Shown piece by piece: positions 22,160 through 32,958 of a stretch of 64,000 bases of DNA. How positions within the stretch are numbered: the stretch's first letter is position 1; each line of letters starts with the position of its first letter. The DNA is from Orobanche coerulescens. Lineage: Eukaryota; Streptophyta; Magnoliopsida; Lamiales; Orobanchaceae. The DNA lies in contig CM065815.1 in the NCBI GenBank assembly GCA_033398695.1, forward strand, positions 145,683,001 through 145,747,000, read 5' to 3'. The notes under the pieces were generated by a model. That model ran no database searches. It had not been told where the DNA came from and saw only the letters and a list, made by a program, of their open reading frames with translations. A program made the translations under genes and the position numbers.

Positions 22160-23300
22160 CAGAATTCCTGCTGGTAGAGGACGCGGACGCGGTCGCGGAC
22201 GCGTAGGGACGTGGCGCGGCCTGGGGCGGCCATGTCCGATCACTGGGAACCGATTCGGCGATGCCCTCTTTGTCGAGCAGTGTTCCCCTTAGTTCCGGAG
22301 GTCACAGGACTACCGCTAGCTCCGTAATGCTCATGAGAATGTTGGAGTGGCGACATATTACGGCAAGTAGCGAACCAGATGACGCCACCGGCTCGAGCCG
22401 TTACAGTCGGCCATGCTAATGCCAACCCGGTTCCGCCCTACCGGAGCCGTAATGATAAGCTACTTCGGGACGTGACTCGTGCGCGTCCTCCTTGATTTGA
22501 TGGTGCTTGACCCTTACGGTTGGGAGAATTGGTTATTCGAGTTGGAGAAAGTGTTTGAGGTGCTAAGCTGCTCCGAGGAGAGGAAAGTACCCATTGCTCA
22601 AGATTTCCTCGCCAAGGAGGCGCTGACGTGGTGGCAAGCGGTGAAACCGCGTGGCCAAGGCGACTCTGGCGAGTTTCTAGATCGATGGAAGATGAATACC
22701 GTCGCCGGTGAAAGAGGGGAGGATCCGAGCCTTCTTTGAGGCTAAGCCCCAAGATGTTCCTATTTCTCAAGCTATCAAGGACTACAATCAACAGCTGCAT
22801 TACGTGAGAAACCAAGTCCGAGATGAGCTAGATAAGATCCGCCACTTTGATATGCGGATAAAGCCGAGGGTGCGCCACTACATGTCTGGTGCGGGTGCAC
22901 GACTTTGAAAGATTATCGAGAATAAAGCGATGGCTTACGAGATGTTGTTTTCTGCGACAGAGACGGCGGTGAAGGAAAGAAGCGAAGACCTCGGTCGGTT
23001 TCGGGAGGCAAGTCAGGAGGGTATCAGAAGGCTCGGTCGATTCGCGAGTCTTCGGGGCCGGGCCGCCATCGGTGGTCGAGGAACGGTTCTAGGTCCGCTC
23101 TCGCTGGTTCCGTTCGTGGTCCTACATGCTTCAACCGCGATCGTCCGGCCACATGATGAGTGAGTGTGATAGGCCTCCGATTCGGTGTCTTGCTTGTGGC
23201 CGTATGGGTCACCGTGCTAAGTTTTGTACGGATGCGGCTCGGGCTCCGATTACTCGAGATATCTGCTCAGTGCAGGAGAGCCGAGTGTGAATCGAGCACT
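22160..23300 (+). pseudogene. gag: gypsy-D gag, broken
   Basis: An N-terminal Arg/Gly repeat (GRGRGRGRGRVG near 22180) is followed by a degraded linker. The capsid segment is 22479-22739, with WENWLFELEKVFEVLSCSEE and RKVPIAQDFLAKEALTWWQA. The next piece, 22708-22908, holds VRDELDKIRHFDMRIKPRV. Only one clear zinc knuckle is visible, CLACGRMGHRAKFC near 23190; the first is collapsed. The same protein order is seen in intact form in gypsy-A at 39055-40077. At least six frame changes are needed. Confidence 0.85.
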
Positions 23301-23379
23301 GACAGTTCCTCGGCAGCAGAGTTTTGGTAGAGGTCGAGGTCGTGGTCACCTTCTAGAGGGGAGCTTCTAGTGCGGGTCT

Positions 23380-23900
23380 GCTCCGCCCCGTGTGTATGAG
23401 ATGAGGCGAGCCGAGATCCCGACGCGACGGTGGCTACAGTGCACCGTCCACATCCTTGACCATCCTGTTTCCGTATTGTTCGATTACGGTGCTACGCATT
23501 CTTTTATATCTATGGATTGCGTGCGTAAATGCATGTTGATTGCCTTGTTGCTTGTGAGCCTTTTGTTGTTAAACTTCCTAGCGGGGATAGCATCGTGGGG
23601 ACCGTGAGATTAGAGATTTTTACGTGAGTATCGCGGAGGGATTGGCTTTCTAATCGATTGCGATAGATATTAGAGATGAGGACTTGATTCTGGGTGAGGA
23701 TTGGCTGGACCGTCATGGGGCGATCATGAATTATAGAACGAGGACTATTACGATGTTAGCCTCGATGGTACCGAGCATTCTTTTCAGGGGCGTAAGCGGG
23801 GTAGTCGAGATTACCGATCGGCGCTTTGAGGCGGTGAGGCTTCTTCGGGAGGTTGCACGGGCTATTGGTGTTACGCTTTGAGATCGGAAGAAGGGAGTCG
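23380..23900 (+). pseudogene. pol: gypsy-D protease, broken
   Basis: Retropepsin-type segment VLFDYGATHSFISMDCV at 23467-23520. The catalytic DSG is changed to DYG. The piece continues as the protease C-terminal part ILGEDWLDRHGAIMNYRTRT at 23684-23750, which is well conserved against gypsy-B. Confidence 0.82.
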
Positions 23901-23909
23901 AGCTCGTCT

Positions 23910-24860
23910 ATTCGGTAGTATGTGAGTATCCCGACGTTTTTCCAGATGAGTTGCCGGGTTTGCCGCCGGCCGAGAGGTTGAGTTTACCGTCGATTTAGAG
24001 CCGGTGCGGCACCTATCTCTAAGACGCCATACCGTATGGCGCCCGCCGAGATGCTTGAGTTGAAGAAGCAGATTGGGAGAGTTCTTGGACATGGGATATA
24101 TTCGGCCGAGCGCTTGGGGGCGCACTGGCCCTATTTGTAAAGAAGAAGGATGGGTCACTTCGTTTGTGCATCGACTACCGAGTTGAACAAAGTGACCATC
24201 AAAAACAAGTATCCGCTACCAAGGATTGATGATTTGTTTGATCGATTGCAAGGGGCAATGTGTTTTGAAGATTGATTTGAGATCGGGGTATTATCGGCTC
24301 CGAGTGAAGGATACCGATATTCAAGACGGCCTTTCGGACGAGATACGGTCACTACGAGTTTGTGGTTATGCCTTTTGGGCTAACTAACGCACCACCGTGT
24401 TCATGCGACTTATGAACAAAGTCTTTATCGAGTACCTCGATAAGTGTGTAGTCGTTTTTATCGATGACATCTGATTTACTCGAGGAGCGAGGAGGAGCAC
24501 GCCGTCATTTGCATATTGTGTTAGATATTTTGAGAACTCGGCATCTTTTGCGAAGTTCTCAAAGTGCGAGTTTTGGTTACGGGAAGTTATGTTTCTCGGT
24601 CATGTGATCTCGGCCGAGGGTGTTCGTGTGGACCCACATAAGGTAGAGGCGGTGTTGGATTGGGCGCCACCCAAGAACGTGAAAGAGGTCCGTAGTTTTA
24701 CGGGATTAGCCGGGTATTACCGTAGGTTCGTCGAGGGTTCTCTAAACTTGCTCGACCTGCGAATCGATTATTACTGAAGTTAGAGAAGTTTGTGTGGACC
24801 GATGAGAGGCGGAATAGTTTTGAGGAGTTGAAGAAGCGGTTGACGACCGCTCCGTGTTGG
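23910..24860 (+). pseudogene. pol: gypsy-D reverse transcriptase, broken
   Basis: Fragments in several frames: EYPDVFPDELPGLPP near 23930, [15 protein letters not shown] near 24140, [12 protein letters not shown] near 24360, VVVFIDDI near 24455 (the FIDD catalytic motif), then [20 protein letters not shown] at 24589. The domain order is normal for Ty3/gypsy. One- and two-base deletions interrupt it about every 50-100 bases when compared with gypsy-B at 45695-46585. Confidence 0.85.
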
Positions 24861-24879
24861 CTTTACCGAGTGGTAATGA

Positions 24880-25375
24880 TGGTTTCTCTGTTTATAGTGA
24901 TGCTTCGGGCCAAGGGCTCGGATGCGTACTTATGCGGACGGAGGACGATTGCCTATGCTTCCGTCGGTTGAAACCGTATGAATTGAATTACCTACGCACG
25001 ATCTTGAGTTGGCCGCGATTGTGTTTGCGTTGAAAATCGGCGTCATTACTTGTATGGCTCGTCGTGTCGATTTTCACCGATCACAAGAGCCTGAAGTACA
25101 TCTTCACGCAGAAGGAGCTTAATATGAGACAGAGGAGATGGTTGGAACCGATTAAGGATTACGATCTTGAGATCCTCTATCATCCGGGCAAGGCTAATGT
25201 GGTAGCAGATGCATTGAGCCGGAAATCGGTATCGCTTCGGGTGCTTGAGTTACTCACGGCCCGATCGGGACTTCAGCGAGAGTTTATGAGGTTGAGCATT
25301 GAGATTGTCTTGCCAGAGAGTTCCGGGCGATTGCGTACTCTTGAGATTTCTTCGTCTCTCGATCGAGGACATTAA
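24880..25375 (+). pseudogene. pol: gypsy-D RNase H
   Basis: The SDASGQGLGC-like start near 24895 is frameshifted. The open piece 25064-25375 has [19 protein letters not shown] and [17 protein letters not shown], the standard 3' part of the Ty3/gypsy RNase H. Confidence 0.88.
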
Positions 25376-25439
25376 ATCGGGACAGTTGGAGGACCCGATG
25401 TTTATTCAGTGCGGGAGAGTGTAGAGAAGGGGAAAGCCC

Positions 25440-26150
25440 GGGATTCGTTATTCATGAGGACGGCGTGTTGAGATTCCGAGGTCGGTTGTGTGTTCGAACG
25501 ACTCGGAACCGAGACAGAGCATTATGCGAGAGGCTCATGCGTCACCATACTCGATCCATCCGGGCTCGAGTAAGATGTATAAGGATCTGAGGAAGAATTT
25601 CTGGTGGAGCGATATGAAGAAGGAGGTAGTTCAGTTTGTAGCTAAGTGTTTGACTTGTCAGCAAGTCAAGATTGAGCATCAGCGGCCGGCTGGATTATTG
25701 AAACCGCTTCCCGTCCCGGAATGGAAGTGGGAGGACATCTCTATGGATTTTGTCACGAGTTTACCGAGGACAAAGACTGGTATGAATATGGTATGGGTAA
25801 TTGTAGACCGACTGACTAAGTCGGCACATTTTCTGGGCATCAAGGATACTTGGGGTCCAGAAAAGTTGGCTCGTATTTTTATCACTCAGATAGTGAGGCT
25901 TCATGGTACGCCGAGAACCATTATTTCAGACAGAGATGGCCGATTTGTATCGCATTTTTGGGAGGCAGTGCATAAGGCATTGGGGACTCAGCTACGTTTG
26001 AGCAATTCGTTCCATCCCTGCATCGATGGCGGTCAACGCGTACCATTCGACGCTTCGAGGATTTGTTGCGCGCGTGTGCGTTAGATCGAGTAGTAATCCG
26101 GGAGGATCATTTGGCCTTGATTGAGTTTACTTATAATAATAGGCGCAGCG
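25440..26150 (+). pseudogene. pol: gypsy-D integrase, zinc finger and catalytic core
   Basis: Longest open segment of this element (25488-26084). The H2C2 zinc finger is completed by AKCLTCQQVKIEHQRP, with the upstream His pair in EAHASPYSIHPGSSKMYKDL. The core has MDFVTSLPRT, VDRLTKSAHFLGIKD, and IISDRDGRFVSHFW with the second catalytic Asp. The segment holding the last catalytic Glu (DGQSERT in relatives) is degraded after FHPCIDGG near 26025. Confidence 0.9.
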
Positions 26151-26154
26151 TCGA

Positions 26155-26770
26155 TTAAGATGGCACCATATGAGGCACTTTATGGCGGCGTTGTCGATCA
26201 CCGATATGTTGGGATGAGCCGTCCGATTTGGTGGGCACCGAGCCGGATCTTGTGTTGGAGACGAGGAGAAAATCGAATTGATTAGAAAGAGGATGTTGGG
26301 CGCCAGTCGACAAAGTCTTATGCGGATGTTAGGCGTAGACCTTTGGAGTTTGAGGTGGGAGATCACGTTACGTTGAGAGTATCTCACGAAAGGAGTTTTC
26401 CGATTCGGGAAGAAGGAAACTCAGCCCGAGATATATTGGACCTTTCGAGGTATTGGAGAGAGTCGGTGAGTTAGCGTACCGTTTGGCTTTACCTCCGTCG
26501 AGTCATGTACATAGCGTATTTCACGTTTCCCGATTGAGGAAATGCGTTAGGACCGTCCCACATTATTGACTTTGGGGACGTGGAGATCGAGAAGGATGTT
26601 ACGTTTGAAGAGAGGCCCGTCGAATTTTGGAGCGTCGTGATAAACGGTTGAGGCACAAAACCATTCCTTTGGTTAAGGTGCAATGGTCGAGGCACGGAAT
26701 AGAAGAAGCGGCGTGGGAGTTAGAGGAGGATATGCGTTCGAGATACCCCGAGCTTTTTGATTCTTAAGTT
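26155..26770 (+). pseudogene. pol: gypsy-D integrase C-terminus with chromodomain-like end
   Basis: MAPYEALYGG at 26160 is followed by frameshifted C-terminal integrase sequence. The last part, near 26660-26767, reads VQWSRHGIEEAAWELEEDMR and RYPELFDS, then stop. This W-x-A-x-WE pattern is typical of the chromodomain at the end of chromovirus integrases, thought to guide insertion to chromatin. Confidence 0.8.
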
Positions 26771-26799
26771 TCGGGACGAAACTTTATTTTAGGGGAGAA
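26770..26799 (+). promoter_or_regulatory. gypsy-D GGGACGAAAC motif and polypurine tract
   Basis: TCGGGACGAAACTTTATTTT then AGGGGAGAA lies directly before TGTAATATCCG of the 3' LTR. Confidence 0.88.
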
Positions 26800-28822
26800 T
26801 GTAATATCCGTAATATTTCTATTTTTAGCAGTTTCCATTTTTGGTGTATGTCTATTTTTATCGACTCGCTTGTAACCGTTTCGACATTTTGAATCTATGT
26901 TGCTCTTGGAGTTTTTCCATTTGACGAGTTTTGATGATGTTTTCACGTAATTTCATTTTATGACATGTTTTGCCGTATGAACGTTCGATTCTTGTAAAAC
27001 TCGTTCGTTTTCGTTATTTACGGGTTTGTACAAGTTCGTATGGTTGAGTTGGTCTTGTGGAGACTTTCGGTTAAATAATCAAGCGTCGTTTCGTGATTTT
27101 CGGGCACTTGGGCCATTTTGTAATTTCTAATAGTTTAGGGAATCTCGTTTTCGTTGTCGCATTACGGACCCTTCGGTGGTCGGAATTGTATTTTCTTTCA
27201 GCGCTTAGCTCCGTCGTCTTATATGCTTCGCGTTCATGTTCTGGATTCGACCTCGTCGTGCATTTCGTGTTTTGTACCTCCGGCGTCTGCGGCATGAGCG
27301 GCAATCTTGAAGCTGCTGCGTAGGTAGCGCACGCTACCCTGTTGCCTTGCGTGCGCTACCAATGTGCGATTAGCGTCGCTAACTCATTTTTGTTAGCGTG
27401 CGCTAGCGATGGCGGCAGTAGCCACTGACCGGTCTCGGCCCGTTAGCGTGCGCTATACATGTTAGTTAGCGTGCGCTAACTTCACATTTTTAAAGATCGG
27501 GCGCTTTAGTTTCAAAGATTATTTTTCATTCTTTTCCTTTCCTTCCCTTCCTACGGGCGATTTTGGCGATTCAGAGCAGATTGGGGAGAGTAACCGGTGG
27601 AGTTCCCTTCCAGTCCAATCCTTGTGTCTCGAGCATAACACACCACCATCTAAACCCATCTCCATCGTCCGAATTCAAGGTAATTTCTCAGGAACCCTAA
27701 CTCTGACGAATTTGGGGGTTTTTCCGGGTTTTACTAATTGGAACCGAATTATTCCAGTATGTTAGGATATTCTTCACCGATTGTGATTGTTGAATGATTC
27801 CAAATCCAATTTCCTTGATTTTAATCCGCGAATTATCGATACGGGGAGATTTTGCGTAAACCCTCGCCCGTATCAATTGATCGTCTATTGTCGTTATTAG
27901 TAATCGGGGTTTTGGGAGTATTCCTTTCGATTACTGATGTCCGTTGGGACTGAGTTATGCTAATTCTTCGTTTAGGAACCGTCGTTGTCCATTCGGATCA
28001 TCCGTAGTCACTTTTCACTTCCGATCCTTCGAAGATGTCACAGAGGCAAGTACTTTACATTTGTTTACATGTTCTAGTATTTGAATTATGGCTGTATCGT
28101 GGTTGTTGTGGATGGTTATGTGTATGTTCACCTAGGGACGGTCCGACGGGCCTCTAGGATACGTATTGCCGTGAGTGTGCGTATCGTGAATCGTGGTTAG
28201 CCACCCGGGGATGTCCGACGGGACTCTGCGGAATGCGGTGGCCGTGAGTCTCGTGCCCGGTTAACTTTGAATTATGATTTGTTGGAGATAATGTGTTTGT
28301 GTTTGTACATCATAAATATTCCGAATATAAAATGTTTTCTAAAATGATTTTTGGCGCATGTATTCATCGATTAGAATGTAGTTCAAATGGATTGTACTTG
28401 CACTAGCATTGTCGCTAACCCCTTAAATGGGGAAATACTTTTGTATTTCGAGTGCGATCGTGGGGACAAGCGAGCACTAGAGCCGTATGAGGATGATGGG
28501 CGAGCATGATAATCGTCCGTAAATTTATTATTGGTGTTCTATCTGTCGAATATTTTGATATCTTGTTTTGGGGATTTTGTTTTATAAAAACTGGTTTAAG
28601 TACTCGAGTACTTCTTTTTACAAAATTGTTAATACTGTGTTCCTGTTTGGGAAGTGGATTAATGTTGGATTTTATTGTCGGATTGTAATCTTATTTGAAT
28701 TGTCGTATTACCGATGATTGTTGTCGTTGTCGAATGTCTTGTTTGGTATGTTAGCCTGGTGGATTCCACAGTGTGGGGTCCATGGCGCTGTAATATGCCC
28801 TGAATGTCTTGGGGGTGTTACA
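26800..28822 (+). repeat. gypsy-D 3' LTR, 2023 bp
   Basis: Near-identical to 19913-21941 over long stretches, but with scattered small deletions and clusters of changes, especially in 27180-27480 (the palindrome array). It ends GGGGGTGTTACA followed by CTCAC. Confidence 0.93.
27319..27485 (+). promoter_or_regulatory. Palindrome array in gypsy-D 3' LTR
   Basis: Same arrangement as 20436-20605. TAGCGTGCGCTA copies occur near 27393, 27443 and 27468, with TAGCGCACGCTA near 27327. Some copies that are degraded in the 5' LTR are intact here (TTAGCGTGCGCTAGC versus TTAGCGTGCTCAAGC). Confidence 0.8.
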
Positions 28823-28827
28823 CTCAC

Positions 28828-30021
28828 CATCCCTCCAACTTAATAAATAATCATCCTTCATAGCCGTAACAGGCTCAGGAACTGCTGTGGGAGCAGGCAA
28901 TATTTCTTCTATAGAAGTTGCGTCCTGTGAGGTAGCTACTGCGGCAGAGGGTGCAGTAGGCGGAACTGCCTCATTGACCGCTGTAGTCACCTGGGGTGCT
29001 GTCGGAATAGCTACCGACTTTGAAGAAGTCTTTGTCTTTTTCTTCTTCTTCTTCTTTTTCTTCTTCTTATCGACAACTGTAGGAGAGCTGTTGTTGGGAA
29101 TAGATCTTTTTTTAGTGATGAGCTTACTCTTGCTCTCATCAACCTTGGCCTGCGAGGAGTGATCGGTAATGTCTTTTGGATCACTCGACGTTGGTAAAGA
29201 GAAGAGGTTTGGCCTGTTGGCAAGAAGAGTTGCTTTGTTTGATACGGTGTACCTGGAGCCACCTAAGAATTTTCTAGCATGAATCTTCTTGGCAGCAGGT
29301 GATTACTTTATGTCACAGCAAGTCAATAAGTAGTTCAGAATCAGGCCAAAGGACTTCCTTGCTGAATCTGGCTTGGAAGCCTCCTCCTGTAGGCGTTTCA
29401 TGATCACTTGGCACCAATTGACTTTATCTCCTGACATTATGGGGACCATCATACAAAACCTCATATTGGTGTACATCTCAAAGGCTCCGATGCGGTTCTC
29501 CACGACCCAGCAATAGAAATTATGAAGATAATAGTAAGGGATGGTGAAGTTCCTCTTGTGGCATGATGAATGGACTTCAGATAGCATGGAGTTTCCGGTG
29601 AAGATATTCCAGTAGGCTTCCAACAAATTTTCAGAGCCAAAAGTTTCCAGCTCCTCTGGAGTCAGACCATCAGAGGGCAACTTGTATAGTTTCTCAAGGA
29701 GTTCCCTATTGACGGAGATATCCTTCTCCTGCACAGTGCTCACAATAGCAGTAAGGAGAAAACCCTACTTTTCATATGCATAATTGAATTCATCATCCAG
29801 AAAGAATTCCTCCACGATCTGTTCATCGTAGTTTTTTGGTGAAGACTACCCAGTTTATATAGACCGAATAACTTGAAACGGAAAATGACAAGGTTCATCC
29901 TAGTCATATCTTCGTCCTCAGAGATGATACGTTCTTAAAGGACAGAGGGAGCGAAGATTCGTCCGTTAATAGTGGTGTCCTTCTTCTTTAGAGAAAGTGA
30001 TGAAGTTTGTGAAAAAGACAT
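28828..30021 (-). pseudogene. Accessory ORF of copia-E, N-terminal part, minus strand
   Basis: Starts at the ATG 30021 (MSFSQTSSLSLKKKDTTING) about 110 bases below a TATA box. A stop and frame changes occur by 29750. The open piece 29303-29743 has KLPSDGLTPEELETFGSENL, PYYYLHNFYCWVVENRIGAF and SGDKVNWCQVIMKRLQEEAS. Then come a basic tract of 13 lysines coded by a TTC/TTT repeat (29032-29070), an Ala/Pro/Thr-rich region, and interruption by gypsy-D at 28822. The ORF continues at 19912. It lies downstream of copia-E RNase H in the same orientation. The product has no catalytic motif I can identify, and its function is unknown. Confidence 0.6.
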
Positions 30022-30126
30022 TTTGCAGTAGATAGAGAAGATAGAAAGATTTTAAAATATATAAGTTATATGTTGTAGGTTTGTTTAATATGCATAAAGC
30101 GTAAAGAGTTTATGGATCAGCATACT

Positions 30127-30140
30127 GGCCCTTTTATAGT
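30127..30140 (-). promoter_or_regulatory. TATA box ahead of accessory ORF
   Basis: The minus strand reads ACTATAAAAGGGCC, a strong plant TATA box. The ATG follows about 110 bases later, after a C/T/A-rich leader (ATCTTTCTATCTTCTCTATC). This suggests that the ORF has, or had, its own promoter. Upstream DNA 30141-30500 is AT-rich and has no other signal I recognise. Confidence 0.6.
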
Positions 30141-30504
30141 GTGCAAGAAAGCTAGTTCATAGTGAACAGTCAGATTTAAGGGATGGGAATCGTCTTTGAA
30201 TAAACGTACAGGAGGAATTCAAATGAACTGGTACATCTAATCCACCAGCTTTCGAAATTAATGCCCAATCCCACCTATGACACATTTGAGCTTCCACTAT
30301 TGCACATTTAGGCAGTTTGAATTTTAAAATTGCGTGATTTAAGATATTAAAGTCCAGATGTCGTTTCAGTATTGAAAGATAAATCGTTTTAAAGTCAGAC
30401 GATGCACGTGGACTAAAACCTATTTTGAACAAGGTTTTAAGTGTATGAAATTTGATACGCTTAAAATATTAATTGAAATCCTAAAGTGTTTATGATGTAT
30501 CTGC

Positions 30505-30742
30505 CAAATTACAGTGTTCCCCTTTAAAAGGTACATACAAGATTAAATTCTTACAGCAATTGATGATTAATGTTGTATTCTTGGGTCCTACTGTGTTCCC
30601 CCTTAATTAATGCATACTTTATCTGTATAAAGGTAATTCTACATTCTTCTTCCTACAGTAAGGACATATCGTAGTTCTGAGTACACAATTAATTAAAGTG
30701 GACATTGTATTCATGGGTTTTACGGCATTCCCCCTTAATTTA
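30505..30742 (-). repeat. Three polypurine-like repeats between pol and accessory ORF
   Basis: On the minus strand, TTAAGGGGGAATGCCGTA (near 30723-30740), TTAAGGGGGAACACAGTA (near 30590-30607) and TTTAAAGGGGAACACTGTAA (near 30510-30527) recur. The first two are followed by a GAATACAA segment. Multiple polypurine tracts upstream of the 3' LTR are known from Sirevirus-type copia elements. Here they lie between RNase H and the accessory ORF. Confidence 0.6.
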
Positions 30743-30749
30743 TGAGTGA

Positions 30750-31300
30750 AATTAAAACTTACAGGGAGTCGTAGTCGAGTTGTAACATTCGTAATTCCTG
30801 GCGGAGCATACAGAACCTTGTTGTGCTAAAAGGCTTTGTAAAGATGTCGGGTAAGTGAATGTTTGTATGAATTTCTCGATCCGAACATCTTTATTCTCCA
30901 CATGATTCCTAATAAAGTGATGCTTCATATCAATGTGCTTGGTCCTCAAGTGCAATACAGGATTGTACGTGATTGTAATTGCACTCGTGCTGTCGCACAT
31001 GATTGGATTTTCTCTTGCTTGAATGTCATAGTCCTGTAACTGCTGTTGCTGCATCTACAACATCTGCATACAGCAGTTTCCAGCAGCATAATATTCTGAC
31101 TCAGCTGTAGAAAGCGAGTTGGCCAATTGTTTCTTACTAAAACATGACACAAGTCTAGGTCCAAGGAAGTGACAAGTTCCGCTCATATTCTTCCTATCCA
31201 ACTTACAGCCTTTGAGATCCGAGTCGTTGTAGCTCACCAAATCAAATGCTCCTTCCTTAAGATACTACAATCCTACATTAATTGTTCCTTTAATGTACTT
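30750..31300 (-). pseudogene. pol: copia-E RNase H, minus strand
   Basis: Segments in sense order: VSYNDSDLKGCKLDRKNMSG, CFSKKQLANSLSTAESEYYA, then IMCDSTSAITITYNPVLHLR and TKHIDMKHHFIRNHVE. The Asp-Glu-Asp RNase H residues (YNDSD, AESEY, CDST) are all visible. A stop after CMQML splits the frame. It belongs to a different copia lineage from copia-A and copia-F (TKHIDMKHHFI rather than TKHIEKKYYFV). Confidence 0.88.
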
Positions 31301-32285
31301 AAGAATTTGTTTGGTTGTGGTGAAGTGTGACTCTGTAGGTGCTACCTGATACTGAGCACACACTCCTATAGCTAATTGGATATCGGGCCTGCAAGCTGTT
31401 AGGTAGATGAGTGAGCATATAAGCTTCCTGTAGAGTGATTGATCAACTGGCTTTCCAGCTCATCAACACTTATCTATGTGGAAGTGTGTCATTTGGGGTG
31501 GATGAGGACTTAGAAGTGTTCATCCCAAACCTATTGAGCAGCTCCTTGTTGTATTTCTCATGGTTGATGAATATACTTGTAGGAAGTTGTTTAACGTGCA
31601 ACCCTAAGAAATAGCTAAGTTCTCCCGTCATACTCATTTCAAATTTACTTTGCATGAGATGAGAGAAATTTTGACACAAATCAAGGTTAGTTGAACCAAA
31701 AATAATATCATATACATATGTTTGTACCATAAGAAGATCATCACCTTCTTGGATTTTGAAGAGGGTTTTGTCAATGGCACCTTTCTAATATCCATTATTG
31801 ACGAGGTATAGTGATAGGGTTTCATACCATGCCCTAGGTGCTTGCTTAAGCCCATACAACGCTTTACTTAGCCTCTACATAAGATCTCCTCCTTCTATGT
31901 TGGCAAACTCTAGAGGTTGTTCAACATATACTTCTACGGCTAGGTCTCCATTAAGAAATGCGCTATTTACATCCATTTGATATACTATAAAATTCTTATT
32001 AGCCGCAATAGCTAGAAATATTCTAATGGCTTATAGTCTTGATACAAGGGCGAATGTTTCATAAAAGCCTTTTCCTTCTTCCTGTTTGTAACCTTGGGCA
32101 ACTAATCTGGACTTGTTCCTTATGACAAGGCCATTTTCGTCCTTTTTATTTCAAAATACCTATTTGATTCCTATGACAGCTTGATGAGTTGGTCTAGGGA
32201 CTAAGTACCAAACATTATTTCTTTCAAAACCATTGAGATCTTGATTCATAGAAGTGATCCAGTGAGAATTATTAAGAGCCTCATT
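31301..32285 (-). pseudogene. pol: copia-E reverse transcriptase, minus strand, cut by gypsy-B
   Basis: RVT_2 domain in sense order: EALNNSHWITSMNQDL near 32280, [57 protein letters not shown], then VQTYVYDIIFGSTN near 31715 and the SYFLGLHVKQ end. The catalytic YVDD is changed to YVYD, and several stops are present. The YGLKQAPRAWYE wording and the repeated polypurine tracts suggest a Sirevirus-like lineage. The 5' part of this element must lie beyond gypsy-B, outside the window. Confidence 0.88.
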
Positions 32286-32552
32286 TGTAATATCCACGTT
32301 TTCTACTATTATTAGTAATTTTCATTTTTGTCGTTTCTGTTAGGAAGTGTTTTGTAATTTTCGGAAGTATTTGTATTGGGTTGTGTATTTGTTCTTTCGT
32401 GCTATTGAATAGTTGAAATCATGTGTGTGTGGTTAGAGAGTGAGCTTGTAGGTTGTTGTTCCTCTTCAGCGATTTAATGAAATATTTAATTTCGTAACGA
32501 TCGTCGCTCTGAACGGATTTCGTGGTTGTGTTTTGAATTGATGAATTAACGC

Positions 32553-32943
32553 ACGCTAGTAGCGAGTCTAGCACATGCTAATATTGTTGATTTAGCGCAT
32601 GCTAGTAGTGTGGTAGCATGCGCTAATTCGACTAAGCAGGAGATGCAGAAAGTTGGAAGTATTGGACTCCAGACAAGATCGAACAAGTAGCGCACGCTAA
32701 ACCAGCCTATAGCGCGTGCTAATGTGACTTGGTAGTGCATGTTATTTCCTTAGCAGCGTACACTATTAGGGTTGGGCAGAACCTTCTGGGGTAGGGCAGA
32801 AAGTTCAGGTAATTTTGGGTGAAATTAGTTAGTGCATGCTAACACACGAATTGGCGCACGTTAACGGGACCGGGCCGAAGCTTTTGGACTGCATTTGTCA
32901 GCAGCTAGCGCATGCTACACATGCCCTTAGCGCAAGTTAATAT
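32553..32943 (+). promoter_or_regulatory. Palindrome array in gypsy-B 5' LTR
   Basis: About twelve diverged copies, mostly in the AGCGCATGCTA / AGCGCACGCTA form (near 32555, 32572, 32593, 32608, 32690, 32711, 32733, 32833, 32852, 32907, 32931). They are interspersed with TTGGACTCCAG and TTGGACTGCA. The array ends eight bases before the TATA box. Confidence 0.8.
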
Positions 32944-32950
32944 CGTCCAG

Positions 32951-32958
32951 TATATATA
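32951..32958 (+). promoter_or_regulatory. Probable LTR TATA box of gypsy-B
   Basis: TATATATAGG directly follows GTCCAG at the end of the palindrome array. A C/T-rich stretch with CAGTTCACTTCTTCTCCTCC 40 bases on fits a plant transcription start and leader. Confidence 0.65.

Larger units (their letters stand above)
19913..28822 (+). mobile_element. Complete Ty3/gypsy chromovirus gypsy-D, TSD CTCAC
   Basis: The 8910-bp element has 5' LTR 19913-21941, primer site, gag, protease, RT, RNase H, integrase with a chromodomain-like end, polypurine tract, and 3' LTR 26800-28822. CTCAC flanks it at 19908-19912 and 28823-28827. Chromodomain-like residues and gag type suggest the Tekay/Del group. All ORFs are broken by many small deletions, although the LTRs are alike. 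Confidence 0.93.
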
